64,000 bases of DNA from Symbiodinium natans (taxonomy: Eukaryota; Sar; Dinophyceae; Suessiales; Symbiodiniaceae), in the NCBI GenBank assembly GCA_905221605.1, contig CAJNDS010002002.1, positions 308,001 through 372,000 of the forward strand, in the 5' to 3' direction. A program made the position numbers and the translations under genes. The notes beneath the pieces were generated by a model that did no database searches, was not told the DNA's origin, and worked only from the letters and a program-made list of their open reading frames with translations. Of the stretch, positions 51,101 to 64,000 are shown piece after piece; position 1 is the first letter of the stretch, and the number at the start of each line of letters is the position of its first letter.

Positions 51101-54100
51101 TTGAGGTATCTTGATAAGGAAGCCCCCTTCAAGGGGACCATGGATTCAATGGATCTATTGAGGCATCTTGAGAAGCAAATTCCCTTCAAGACGTCCATGG
51201 GCTCTGTGGATCTATTGAGGCATCTTGAGAAGGAATTTTCTTTCAAGGAGGTTGTGGACTCTGAGGATCTATTGATGTATCTTGAGAAGTAATTTTCCTT
51301 TGAAGAAGAATATGGATTGTGGGAATCTATTGACGTATCTTGAGATGTAAACTCCCTTCAAGGTGTCCATGGACTCTATGGATCTATTGCGTTATCTTGG
51401 GATGAAAATCCCCTTCAAGGTGGCCGTGGGCTCTGGGATCTTTTGAGCATCTTGAGAAGTAAATTACCTTCAAGATATCCATGGGTTCCATGGTTCTATT
51501 GAGGCATCTTGAGAAGGAAATTCTCTTCAAGGCGTCCATGGTTTCTATGGATCTCTGGGGATCTATAGAGGCATCTTGAGAAGGAAATTCCCTTCAAGAT
51601 ATCCATTGGTTCTATTGAGATTATTGAGGCATCTTGAGAAGGAAATTCCCTTCAAGATATCTGCGAGCACTGGGGACTTTTGATTTATCTTAAAAAAGAA
51701 ATTTTGATCAAGGTATCCGTGACCTCTGAGGATCTATTGAGATATCTTGATAAGGATATTTCCTTCAAGGTATCCGTGGGCTCTATGGATCTATTGAGGC
51801 ATCTTGAGAAGGAAATTCTCTTCAAGGTATCCGTGGGCTCTGCGGATCTATTGAGGCATCTTGAGAAGGAAATTCCCTTCAAGATTTTCATCGATTCTTT
51901 GCATCTATTGAGATATCTTGCAAGAGGAAATTGCCTTGAAGGTGCCCGTGGAATTTGAGGATCTATTGAGGCATCTTGAGAAGTAAATTCCCTTCAAGAT
52001 TTCAATGATCTCTATAGATCTATTCAGGCATCTTGAGAAGAAAATTCACCTCAGGGTATCCGTGGACTCTATGGATCTATTGAGACATCTTGAAAAAGAA
52101 AATTCCTTCCAGGCGTCCATGGATTCTATGGATCTTTTGAATTATCTTGAGAAGGAAATTTCTTTCAAGGAATCCATGGACTCTATGGATCTATTGAGGC
52201 ATGTTGAAAAGGAAATTGCCTTCAAATTATCCATGGGATTTGGGGATCTATTGAGGCATCTTGAAAAAGTAAATTCCCTTCAAGGCGTCCATGGTTTCTA
52301 TGGATCTCTGGGTATCTATGGAGGCATCTTGAGAAGGAAACTTCATTCAAGATATCTATGGTCTCTGAGGATCTATTGAGGCATCTTGAGAAGGAAATTC
52401 CCTTCAAGGTGGTCGTGGGCTCTGGTATCTTTTGAGTCATCTTGAAAAGTAAATTCCCTTCAAGGTATCCATGGGCTCTATGCTTCTATTGAGGCATCTT
52501 GAAAATGAAATTTGCTTCAAGATGGCCATGGATTATGCGGATTTATTGAGATATCTTGATAAGGAAATATCCTTCAAAGCGTCCATGGATTCTATAAATC
52601 TATTGAGGCATCTTGAGAAGGAAGTTCCCTTCAAGGTAGTCATGGGCTCTACGGATCTATTGAGATATCTGGAGAGGAAATTCCCTTAGGAATCCATGGG
52701 CTCTATTGATCTATTGAGATATCTTGAGAAGGAGATTCCCTTCAAGGCGTCCGTGGGATCTGGATCTATTGAGGCATCTTGAGAAGAAAATTCTCTTCAA
52801 GATATCCATGGGCTCTATGGGTCTATTGAGGCATCTTGAGAAGAAAATTCCTTGCAAGACATCCGTCGGCTCTGTGCATCTATTGAGACATCTTGAGAAG
52901 GAAATTTCCTTCAAGGAGGTTGTGGGCTCTGAGGATCTATTGATATATCTTGAGAAGGAATTTCCCTTGAAGGTGAATATGGGTTCTGGGGATCTATTGA
53001 CGTATCTTAAGAAACAAATTCCCTTCAAGGTTTCCATGGACTCTATGGATCTATTGAGGCATCTTGGGATGACAATTTCCTTCAAGGTGGCCGTGGGCTC
53101 TGCGTATCTTTTGCGTCATCTTGAAAAGCAAATTTCCTTCAAGATATCCATGGGCTCTATGCTTCTATTGAGACATCTTGAAAAGGAAATTTTCTTCAAG
53201 ATATCTTGAGAAGGAAATTCCCTTCAAGCTCTCCGTGGGCTCTATGGATCTATTGAGGTATCTTGAGAAGGATATTCTCTTCAAGGTAGCCGTGGGCTTT
53301 GTGGATCTACTGAGGCATCTTGAAAAGGAAATTCCCTTCAAGGTAACCGTGGACTCTATGGATCTATTGAGGCATCTTGAGAAGGAAATTCCCTTCAAGG
53401 TGATCGTGGACTCCAGGGATCTATTGAGTTATCTTGAGAAGAAAATTAATTTCAGGTAATCGTGGGTTCAATGGATCTATCGAGCCATGTTGAGAAGGAA
53501 ATTCCCTTCAAGGTGACTGTGGACTCTGTGGATCTATTGAGGTATCTTGAGAAGCAAATTACCTTCAAGGTGCCTGTGGGTGCTATGGATCTATTGAGGT
53601 ATCTTGAAAAGGAAATTTGTTTCAAGGTATCCGTGGACTCTGCGGATCTATCGAGGTATCTTGAGAAGGAAATTCCCTTCACATTTACCGTGGATTCTAT
53701 GGATCTATTGAGGCATCTTGAGAAGGAAATTGCCTTTAAGCTGTCCGTGGATTCTGAGGACCTATTGAGGTATCTTGCGAAGGAGATTCCCTTCAAGATG
53801 TCCCTGGGCTCTGAGGATCTATTGAGACATCTTGATAAGGAATTGCCCTTCAAGATATCCGTGGGCTCTATGGATCTATTGAGGCATCTTGAGTGACCGT
53901 GGACTCTATGGATCTATTGAAGTATCTTGAGAAGTAAATTGTCTTCAAGGTATCCATGGGCTCTGTGGATCTATTGAGACATCTTGAGAAAGAAATTCCC
54001 TTCAAGGTGTCCGTGGACTCTATGGATCTATTGAGGAGTCTTGGGAAGATAATTCCCTTCAAGGTATCCGTGGACTCTACGGATTTATTGAGGTATCTTG

Positions 54101-57100
54101 AGAAGGAAATTCCCTTCAAGATATTCGTGGACTCTACGGATCTATTGAGGCATCTTGAAAAAGGAAACTCCCTTGAAGGTATCCATGGGTTCTACGGATC
54201 TATGGAGGCATCTTGAGAAGGTCATTCCCTTCAAGGTGACCGTGGGCTCTGTGGATCTATTGAGGCATCTTGAGAAGGAAATTCCCTTCAAGGTGACCGT
54301 GGACTCTATGGATCTATTGAGGCATCTTGAAAAAGAAATTCACTTCAAGGCATCCATGATTTCTATGGATCTCTGGGGATCTATGGAGGCATCTTGAGAA
54401 GGAAATTCCCTTCAAGTAAACCATGATCTCTGAGGATCTATTGAGGGATCTTGAGAAGGATATTCCCTTCAAATGGATCCTGGAATCTATGGATCTATTG
54501 AGGCATCTTCAGAAGGAAATTCTCTTCAAGGTATCCATGGACTCTCTGGATCTATTGAGGTATCTTGAGAAGAAATTTCTTTCAAGATGGTCATGGAATA
54601 TGCGGATTTATTGAGATATCTTAATAAGGAAATTCCCTTCAAAACATCCATGGATTCTATAAATCTATTGAGGCATCTTGAGAAGCAAATTCCCTTCAAG
54701 GTAGCCGTGGGCTCTACGGATCTATTGAGACATCTGGGGAGCAAATTGATTTCAAGGAATCCATGGGCTCTATGGATCTATTGAGGCATCTTGAGAAGGA
54801 AATTCTCTTCAAGGTGTCCGTGGGCTCTACGGATCTATTGAGGCATCTTGACAAGGAAATTCCCTTCAAGATATTCGTTGATTCCTTGCATCCATTGAGA
54901 CATCTTGAAAAAGAAAATTCCCTTGAAGTTGCCCGTGGAATCTGTGGATCTATTGAGGCATCTTGAGAAACAAATTCCCTTCAAGATTTCAGTGATCTCT
55001 ATAGATCTATTCAGGCATCTTGAGAAGAAAATTCATCTCAGGATGTCCATGGACTCTATGGATCTATTGAGGCATCTTGACAAAGAAAACCCCTTCCAGG
55101 TATCCATGGATTCTATGGATCTTTTGAATCATCTTGAGAAGGAAATTTCTTTCAAGGTATCCGTGGATTCTATGGATCTATTGAGGCATCTTGAAAAGGA
55201 AATTGTCTTCAAGTTATCCATGGGACTTGGGGATCTATTGAGGCATCTTGAGAAGGAAATTCCCTTCAAGGCGTCCATGGCTTCTATGGATCTCTGGGAT
55301 CTATGGAGGCATCTTGTGAAGGAAAGGAAATTCCCTTCAAGGTGGCCGTGGGCTCTGGTATCTTTTGAGTCATCTTGAAAAGCAAATTCCCTTCAAGGTA
55401 TCCATGGGCTCTATGCTTCTATTGAGGCATCTTGAAAAGGAAATTTCTATAAATCTATTGAGGCATCTTGAGAAGGAAATTCCCTTCAAGGTAGCCGTGA
55501 GCTCTACGGATCTATTGAGATATCTGGAGAGGAAATTCCCTTCAAGGTAACCGTGAACTCTATGGATCTATTGAGGCATCTTGAGAAGGAGATTCCCTTC
55601 AAGGCATCCGTGGGATCTGGATCTATTGAGGCATCTTGAGAAGAAAATTCTCTTCAAGATATCCATGGGCTTTATGGACCTATTGAGGCATCTTGAGAAG
55701 AAAATTCCTTGCAAGACATCCGTGGGCTCTGTGCATCTATTGAGGCATCTTGAGAAGGAAATTTCCTTCAAGGAGGTTGTGGACTCTGAGGATCTATTGA
55801 TGTATCTTGAGAAGCAATTTCCCGTGAAGGTGAATATGGACCCTGGGGATCTATTGATGTATCTTAAGAAACAAATTGCCTTCAAGGTTTCCATGGACTC
55901 TATGGATCTATTGAGACATCTTGGGATGATAATTCCTTTCAAGGTGGCCGTGGGCTCTGCGTATCTTTTGAATCATCTTGAAAAGCAAATTTCCTTCAAG
56001 GTATCCATGGGCTCTATGCTTCTATTGAGGCATCTTGAAAAGGAAATTTTCTTCAAGATATCTTGAGAAGTAAATTCCCTTCAAGCTCTCCGTGGGCTCT
56101 ATGGATCTATTGAGGTATCTTGAGAAGGAAATTATGTTCGAAGTATCCTTGGGCTCTGCGGATCTATTGAGGCATCTTAAGAAAAAAATTCCCTTCAAGG
56201 TGTCCGTGGGCTCTGCGGATCTATTGAGGCATCGTGAGAAGGATATTCTCTTCAAGGTAGCCGTGGGCTCTGTGGATCTACTGAGGCATCTTGAAAAAGG
56301 AAATTCCCTTCAAGGTAACCGTGAACTCTATGGATCTATTGAGGCATCTTGAGAAGGAAATTCCCTTCAAGACATCCGTGGGATCTGGATCTATTGAGGC
56401 ATCTTGAGAAAAAAATTCTCTTCAAGATATCCATGGGCTTTATGGGTCTATTGAGGCATCTTGAGAAGAAAATTCCTTGCAAGACATCCGTGGGCTCTGT
56501 GCATCTATTGAGGTATCTTGAGAAGCAAATTCCCTTCAAGGTGCCTGTGGGTGCTATGGATCTATTGAAAAGCAAATTTCCTTCAAGGTGTCCGTGGATT
56601 CTGCGGATCTATCGAGGTATCTTGAGAAGGAAATTGCCTTCAAATTAACCGGGACTTATGGATTTATTGAGGCATCTTGAGAAGGAAATTCCCTTCAAGG
56701 TATCCATGGGTTCTATGGATCTATTGAGGTATCTTGAGAAGGATATTCTCTTCAAGATGTCCCTGGACTCTGAGGATCTATTGAGGCATCTTGAGAAGGA
56801 AATTGCCTTCAAGCTGTCCGTGGACTCTGAGGACCTATTGAGGTATCTTGAGAAGGATATTCCCTTCAAGATGTCCCTGGGCTCTGAGGATCTATTGAGA
56901 CATCTTGATAAGGAATTGTCCTTCAAGATATCCGTGGGCTCTATGGATTTATTGAGACATCTTGAGTGTCCGTGGACTCTATGGATCTATTGAAGTATCT
57001 TGAGAAGTAAATTGCCTTCAAGGTATCCGTGGGCTCTGTGGATCTATTGAGGCATCTTGAGAAGGAAATTCCCTTCAAGGTATCCGTTGTCTCTGGGGAT

Positions 57101-60100
57101 CTATTCTCTGGGGATCTATTGAGGCATCTTGAGAAGGAAATTGTCTTCAAGGCGTCCGTGGGCTCTATGGATCTATTGGTATATATCTTGAGAAGAAAAT
57201 TCCCTTCAAGATGCCCGTGGACTCTATGGATCTATTGAGGCATCTTGAGAAGGCAATTCTCTTCAAGAATTCCGTGGATTCTATGGATCTATTGAGGCAT
57301 CTTGATAAATAAATTCCCTTCAAGGTGTCCGTGCCCTCTGTGCATCTATCGAGGAATCTTGAGAAGGAATTTGCCTTCAAGGTGCTCGTGGGCTCTTTGT
57401 TTCTATTGCGTCATCTTGAGAAGGAAATTCCCTTCAAGGTGATCGTGGGCTCTATGGATCAATTGAGGCATCTTGAGAAGGAAATTGCCTTCAAGGTGAC
57501 CGTGCGCTCTGCGCATCTTTAGAATCAAATTCTCTTCAAGGTGTCCGTGGCCTCTGCGTATCTATTGAGGAATCTTGAGAAGGAAAATCCCTTCAAGGTG
57601 TCTTTGGGCTCTGCGGATCTATGGAGCCATCTTGAGAAGTAAATTGCTTCAAGGTGACCATGGGCTCTATGGATCTATTGAGACATCTTGAGAAGGGAAT
57701 TCCCGTTAAGGTGTCCGTGGCCTTTGTTGTATCTATTGAGGATTGTCTTCAAGGAATTCGTGGGCTCTGGGGGTCTATTGAGGTATCTTGAGAAGTAAAT
57801 TCCCTTCAAGGTATCCGTGGATTTTGAGGATCTATTGAGGTATCTTGAGAAGGATATTCCCTTCAAGATGTGCATGGGCTCTGAGGATCTATTGAGGTAT
57901 CTTGATAAGGAAATTCGCTGTAAGGTGTCCGTGAGCTCTGCGGATCTATGGAGGTATCTTGAGAAGGAAATTCTCTTCAAGGTCTCCGTGGATCTGTGGA
58001 TCTATTGAGGTATCTTGAGAAGCAAATTCCCTTCAAGTTATCCATGGGCTTTATGGATCTATTGAGAGATCTTGAGAAGGAAAATTACCTTCAAGGTGCC
58101 CGCGGGCTCTGAGGATCCATTAGGTATCTTGAGAAGGAAATTCCCTTCAAGGAATCCGTGCGCTCTGAGGATCTATTGAGACATCTTGAGAAGGAAATTT
58201 CCTTCAAGGTGTCCGCGGACTCTGTCAAGGTATCCGTCGGCTCTACGGATCTATTGAGGTATCTTGAGAAGGATATTCCCTTCAAGGTGTCCGTGGGCTC
58301 TGCGCATCTATTGAGGCATCTTGAGAAGGAAATTGACTTCAAGGAGACGGTGGATTCTATGGATCCATTGAGGGATCTTGAGAAGGAAACTTTCTTCAAG
58401 GTATGCGTTGACTCTATGGATCTATTGAGGCATCTTGAGAAGGAAATTCCCTTCAAGGAGTCCATGGGCTCTGAGGATCTATTGAGGCATCTTGAAGAGG
58501 AAATTGCTTTCAAGGTGTCCGTGGGCTCTGAACATCTATTGAGGCATCTTGAGAATGAGATTCCCTTCAAATGGATGATGGATTCTATGGATCTATTGAG
58601 GCATCTTGAGAAGGAAATTCCCTTCAAGGTATCCGTGGGCTCTATGGATCTATTGAGGCATCTTGAGAAGGGATCTGTGGATCTATTGAGGCATCTTGAT
58701 AAGTAAATTCCCTTCAAGGTGTCCGTGGGCTCTGAGGATCTATTGAGGTATCTTGAGAAGTAAACTCCTTTCAAATTAACCGTGGGTTCTATGGATCTAT
58801 TGAGGTATCTTGAGAAGCAAATTCCCTTCAAGGTGACCGTGTGCTCTATGGATCTATCGAGGCATCGTGAGAAGGAAATTACCTTCAAGGTGACCGTGGG
58901 CTCTGTGGATCTATTGAGGTATCTTGAGAGGTAAATTCCCTTCAAGGTGCCTGTGGGTTCTATGGATCTATGGAGGTATCTTGAGAAGGAAATTTCCTTG
59001 AAGGTGTCCGTGGGCTCTGTGGATCTATCGAGGCATCTTGGGAAGTAAATTGCCTTCAAGTTAACCGTGGGCTCTATGGATCTATTGAGGCATCTTGAGA
59101 AAGAAATTCCCTTCAAGATATTCGTGGACTCTGTGGATCTATTGTGATGATTCTTGAGAAGGAAATTGTCTTCAAGCTGTCCATGGATTCTGAGGACTTA
59201 TTGAGGTATCTTGAGAAGGATATTCTCTTCAAGATGTCCCTGGGCTCTGAGGATCTATTGAGACATCTTGATAAGGAATTGCCCTTCAAGATATCCGTGG
59301 GCTCTATGGATCTATTGAGGCATCTTGAGTGTCCGTGGAGTCTATGGATCTATTGAGGTATCTTGAGAAGGAAATTGCCTTCAAGGTATCCGTGGGCTCT
59401 GTGGATCTATTGAGGCATCTTGAGAAGTAAATTCCCTTCAAGGTATCCGTTGTCTCTGGATATTTTTTCTCTGGGGATCTATTGAGACATCTTGAGGAGG
59501 AAATTATCTTCAAGGTGTCCGTGGGCTCTGTGGATCTATTGATATATCTTGAGAAGGAAATTCCTTTCAAGATGCCCGTGGGCTCTATGGATCTATTGAG
59601 GCATCTTGAGAAGGCAATTCTCTTCAAGGTGTCCGTGGGTTCTGTGGATCTATTGAGGCATCTTGATAAGTAAGTTCCCTTCAAGGTATCCGTGGGCTCT
59701 GTGGATCTATCGAGGAATCTTGAGAAGGAAACTCCCTTCACGGTGCTCGTGGGCTCCTTGTTTCTATTGCGTCATCTTGAGAAGGAAATTGCCTTCAAGG
59801 TGTCCGTGGGCTCTATGGGTCTATTGAGGTATCTTGAGAAGGAAATTGCCTTCAAGGTGACCATACGTTCTGCGGATCTATTGAGGCATCTTTAGAAGGA
59901 AATTCTCTTCAAGGTGTCCGTGGCCTTAGCGTATCTATTGAGGAATCTTGCAAGGTGTCCTTGGGCTCTACGGATCTATGGAGTCATCTTGAGAAGTAAC
60001 TATGCTTCAAGGTGACCATGGGCTCTGTGGATCTATTGAGGCATCTTGAGAAGGGAATTGCCGTCAAGGTGTCCGTGGCCTTTGTTGTATCTATTGAGGC

Positions 60101-60503
60101 ATCTTGAGAAGAATATTGCCTTCAAGGAATCCGTGGGCTCTGGGGGTCTATTTAGGCATCTTGAGAAGTAAATTCCCTTCAAGGTAACCGTGCATTTTGA
60201 GGATCTATTGAGATATCTTGAGAAAGGATATTCCCGTCAAGATGTCCATGGGCTCTGAGGATCTATTGAGATATCTTGATAAGGAAACTGCTGTAAGGTG
60301 TCCGTGGGCTCTGCGGATCTATGGAGGTATCTTGAGAAGGAAATTCCCTTCAAGGTGTCCGTGATATCTGTGGATCTATTGAGGTATCTTGAGAAGGAAA
60401 TTCCCTTCAAGGTATCCATGGGCTTTTTGGATCTATTGAGGTATCTTGAGAAGGAAATTCCCTTCAAGGAGTCCATGGGCTCTGAGGATCTATTGAGGCA
60501 TCT
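48196..60503 (+). repeat. 57-bp satellite array, main block
   Basis: Tandem units of 57 bp: GGATCTATTGAGGCATCTTG, then AGAAGGAAATTCCCTTCAAG, then GTATCCGTGGGCTCTAT. The unit is exactly 19 codons and translates to MDLLRHLEKEIPFKVSVGS, so one frame stays open for up to 341 residues on the minus strand and about 180 on the plus strand. Units between 48.2 and 48.7 kb are AT-rich and decayed; those beyond are homogeneous. GAAATT often becomes TAAATT, which creates a stop at the same place in many units. Higher-order structure exists: 52724-53209 and 55581-56066 are near copies (offset 2857 bp). Confidence 0.95.
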
Positions 60504-61190
60504 AGGAATAGAGGCGAATATGTAGCAACAAGTTAGAACCATGCATCTTCACTTCGGTGCAGGAGACTTATGCTTCCAAAAGCACCAATTCACTACCAAA
60601 TCTCAAATGAAAGTAATCTCCATCCAAGAGAATAAAAAGAAGAGACCCTATATCAAAGCAGAGTGAAAGAAGACTTTTGCTTCTCTCACCACTGCGCACA
60701 ATCAAAGATAGGATCCTAGTTCAAATAATTCCAAACAGGAACCGAAGATCCATGATGAGATTGCTCAAAGCACAAAGAAAGCACGAAGCAAATAGCAGTG
60801 CCTTCCAGCAGTGAAACGAAGAATATACACCCGCCACCACCCCGAATTCGCCAGAAGGCACGGCGCAACAGTGGGACAAGACGAGAGGAGCAACCGCACA
60901 GGGAATCATCCAGATACGAAACTAATCCTCGCAATTTACTCGTCAGGTTGCGGCCCCGCGTTCGCCCGCTGCAAGCAGCAAGCAAAGTGAAAGCCACGCT
61001 GCAAATCCATCGAGATCCTGGCACGGATCTGATTCTTCGAGCTCCCCGCACGAAGTCCGAATCTCGCATCCCTCATTTGACACAATGAATCCACGATAAC
61101 TTCACTTTCCTCATGAACTCCCCCAGTCGATTCCCAAACCATTGGCTCGAATCCTAGCAATTGTTTCGCGCACTTATTCTTGAGGCATCT
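60493..61190 (-). mobile_element. 5'-truncated non-LTR retrotransposon insertion (copy A) in the satellite
   Basis: The 57-bp array is interrupted at 60504-61179 by 676 bases unrelated to the satellite. TTGAGGCATCT lies at both junctions (60493-60503 and 61180-61190) and the satellite phase resumes exactly, as expected for an 11-bp target-site duplication, though satellite DNA could also give this by chance. On the minus strand the element begins GAATAAGTGCGCGAAACAAT and encodes NKCAKQLLGFEPMVWESTGG, then VHEESEVIVDSLCQMRDARF and a stop near 60936. The 3' part shares AATTCGGGGTGGTGG and TGCTTTTGGAAGCATAAGTC with copy B. The insertion starts in the middle of the open frame, the usual result of incomplete reverse transcription. 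Confidence 0.6.
60936..61178 (-). pseudogene. Reverse-transcriptase C-terminal remnant in copy A
   Basis: About 80 residues: KCAKQLLGFEPMVWESTGGV, then DSLCQMRDARFGLRAGSSKN, then RISMDLQRGFHFACCLQRAN and AGPQPDE with a stop. The I-S-x-x-L-Q-R ending is common at the C-terminus of LINE-type ORF2 proteins. No RT catalytic motif remains. Confidence 0.5.
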
Positions 61191-64000
61191 TGAGAAGGAA
61201 ATTGCCTTCAAGGTGGCCGTGGGCTCTGAGCATCTATTGAGGCATCTTGAGAAGGAGATTCCCTTCAAATGGATCATGGATTCTATGGATCTATTGAGAC
61301 ATCTTGAGAAGGAAATTCCCTTCAAGGTGTCCATGGACTCTATGGATCTATTGAGGCATCTTGAGAAGCAAATTCCCTTCAAGACATCCGTGGGCTCTGA
61401 GGATCTATTGATGATTCTTGAGAAGGAAATTGTCTTCAAGGTGTCCATGGGCTCTGAGAATCTATTGAGGTCTCTTGAGAAACAAATACTCTTCAAGGTG
61501 TCCATGGATTCTAGGGATTTATTGAGGCATCGAGAAGCAAATTCCCTACAAGAAGGCCGCTCTGTGGATCTATTGAGGCATCTTGAGAAGCAAATTTACT
61601 TCAAGATGTCCATGGATTCTGCGGATCTATTGAGGCATTTTGATAAGGAAATACCCTTCAAAGCGTCCATGGACTCTTTAAATCTATTGAGGTATCTTGA
61701 GAAGGAAATTGCCTTCAAGATATCAGTGATCTCTATGGATCTATTGAGGCATCTTGAGAAGAAAATTCCCTTCAGGGTATCCGTGGACTCTATAGATCTA
61801 TTGAGGTATCTTGAAAAAGGAAATGATCTTCAAGAAATCCATTTCCTCTATGGATCTTTTGAAATATCTTGAGAAGGAAATTTCCTTCGAGGTATCCATG
61901 GACTCTATGGATCTATTGAGGTATCTTGAAAAGGAAATTGTCTTCAACTTATCCATGGTTTCTGGGGATCTATTGAGGCATCTTGAGAAGGAAATTCCCT
62001 TCAAGGTATCCATGGTCTCTGAGGATCTATTGAGGGATCTTGAGAAGGAAATTTGCTTCAAGGCGTCCGTGGGCTCTGTGGTTTTATTGAGACATCTTGA
62101 GAAAGAAATTCCCTTGAAGATCTCCATAGGCTCTATGGATCTATTGAGGCATCTTGAGAAGGAAATTCTCTTCAAGGTGTCCGTGGACTCTATGGATCTA
62201 TTGAGACATCTTGAGAAGGAAGTTACCTTCAAGGAATCCGTGGGATCTGCGGATCTATTGAGGCATCTGGAGAAGGAAATTGCCTTCAAGGTGATCGTGG
62301 GTTCTGGACATCTATTGAGGCATCTTGAGAAGGAAATTCCCTTCAAGGTATTCGTGGCCTCTATGGATCTATTGAGGCATGTTGAGAAGGAATTCACTTC
62401 AAGGTATCCATGGGATCTGTGGATCTATTGAGGCATCTTGATAAGTAAATTCCCTTCAAGGTGTCCGTGGGCTCTGAGGATCTATTGAGATATCTTGAGA
62501 AGTAAATTCCTTTCAAATTAACCGTGGGTTCTATGGATCTATTGAGGCATCTTGAGAAGGAAATTCCCTTCAAGGTATCCGTGGGCTCTACGGATCTATT
62601 GACGCATCTTGAGAAGCAAATTCCCTTCAAGACATTCGTGGGCTCTATGGATCTACTGAGTCATCTTGAGAAGGAAATTGTCTTCAAGCTGTCCGTGGAC
62701 TCTGAGGACCTATCGAGGTATCTTGAGAAATATAGTCTCTTCAAGATGTCCATGGGAACTGAGAATCTATTGAGTCATCTTGATAAGGAAATTCCCTTCA
62801 AGATATCCATGGGCTCTATGGATCTAATGAGATATCTGGAGAGGAAATTGCTTTCAAGGTGTCCGCGGGCTCTACGGATCTATTGAGATATCTTGAGAAG
62901 GAGATTCCCCTCAAGATATTCGTGGACTCTATGGGTCTATTGACGTATCTTGATAAAGAAATTCTCGTCAAGGTGTCCGTGGTCTCTGCGTATCTATTGA
63001 GGCATCTTGAGAAGCAAATTCCCTTCAAGGTGACCATGGACTCTGTGGATCTATTGAGGCATCTTGAGAAGGTAATTTCCGCCAAGGAATCCATAAACTC
63101 TACGAATCTATTGAATTATCTTGTGAAACAAACTATTTTCAAGGTATCCGTGGGATCTATGGATCTATTGAGTTATCTTGAGAAGGGAATTGCCTTCAAA
63201 CTATCCATGGGTTCTGTGGATCTATTAAGGTATCTTGAAAAGGAAATTCTCTTCAAGGTGCCCGCGGCCTCTGAGGAATCTATTGAGATATCTTGAGAAG
63301 GATATTCCCTTCAAGGTATCCATGGGCTCTGCGCATCTATTGAGGCATCTTGAGAAGGAAATTGCCTTCAAGATGATGGGGGATTCTATGGATCCATTGA
63401 GGGATCTTGAGAAGGAAATTTTCTTCAAGATATCCGTGGACTCTATGGATCTATTGAGGCATCTTGAGAAGCAAATTCCCTTCAAGGAATCCATGGGCTC
63501 TGAGGATCTATTGAGGCATCTTGAAGAGGAAATTCCCTTCAAGGTGCCCGTGGACTCTGAGGATCTATTGAGGCATCTTGAGAAGGAGATTCCCTTCAAA
63601 TGGATCATGGATTCTATGGATCTATTGAGGCATCTTGAGAAGGAAATTCTCTTCAAGGTGTCCATGGACTCTATGGATCTATTGAGGCATCTTGAGAAGG
63701 AAATTCCCTTCAAGGCATGCGTGGGCTCTGAGGATCTATTGAGGAATCTTGAGAAGGAAATTGTCTTCAAGGTATCCGTGGGCTCTGAGGATCTATTGAC
63801 TATTGAGGTCTCTTGAGAAGAAAATACCCTTCAAGGTGTCCGTGGAGTCTATGGATTATTGAGGCATCGAGAAGCAAATTCCCTCCAAGAAGGCCGCTCT
63901 ATGGATCTATTGAGACATCTGGAGAAGGAAATTTGCTTCAAGATGTCCATGGATTCTACGGATCTATTGAGGCATCTTGAGAAGGAAATTCCCTTCAAGG
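61191..64000 (+). repeat. 57-bp satellite array, continuation to window end
   Basis: Same 57-bp unit as the main block. It contains the variant TTCAAATGGATCATGGATTC (peptide FKWIMDS) at 61265 and 63595, also present at 58568, showing higher-order repetition. The array continues past the right end of the window. Confidence 0.95.

Noticed and set aside
48700-64000. Satellite frames such as the 341-residue minus-strand frame at 58091-59116 as real genes
   Set aside because: The unit length is divisible by three, so openness is expected; stops recur at a fixed unit position and no unique start or end exists.
37880-64000. CRISPR array
   Set aside because: The units are contiguous similar repeats without unique spacers, and the genome is eukaryotic.

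Overview
The window is nuclear DNA of a eukaryote, most likely a dinoflagellate (Symbiodinium-like or a relative). The evidence is in how the genes splice. A complete ARL3-type GTPase gene can be read across 11 exons, and 6 of its 10 introns begin with GC instead of GT. Genes on the minus strand add introns that begin with GA. Nearly all acceptors are AG followed by G in the next exon. This GT/GC/GA donor mix with AG^G acceptors is a known dinoflagellate trait. TTTAGGG telomere-type repeats, many small exons, long unidirectional gene runs, abundant repeats and no operon signals agree with it. The species cannot be named from sequence alone.

Layout. Positions 1-16.6 kb carry minus-strand exons: acidic and coiled-coil proteins, a WW-like exon, a Cys/His-rich protein and, at 16.4-16.6 kb, the first exon of a SAM-binding-type protein. 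Strand polarity flips near 16.6-17.2 kb. From 17.2 to about 36.4 kb the recognisable exons are on the plus strand: a DNA cytosine methyltransferase-like C-terminal fragment, a METTL21-type lysine methyltransferase with an internal insertion, ARL3, an RRM protein, a possible helical-repeat exon, a possible dsRNA-binding exon, and a protein with nine 25-residue Pro/Ala repeats. Between them lie intron-like and intergenic stretches with simple repeats, an interstitial telomere-like tract (29.6 kb) and a hairpin-bearing minisatellite (31.2-31.7 kb).

Positions 37.7-64 kb are almost entirely repetitive. A C-rich, G-poor satellite of 62-65 bp units fills 37.88-44.92 kb; it is bracketed by two short minisatellites that are inverted copies of one another (GATTCAGAAACTA on the left, AGTTTCCGAATC on the right). 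Two further minisatellites follow to 45.8 kb. From about 45.85 kb to the window end runs a second satellite with a 57-bp unit (exactly 19 codons), AT-rich and decayed at its left edge and homogeneous inside. Three fragments of related non-LTR retrotransposons (reverse-transcriptase C-terminus plus 3' region) lie within this array; one, at 60.5-61.2 kb, is a clean 5'-truncated insertion with an 11-bp target duplication.

The genes do not form an obvious pathway. No bacterial-style operon, CRISPR array, rRNA or tRNA gene was found. Most minus-strand exons at 1-16.6 kb are supported only by coding character and are given modest confidence.
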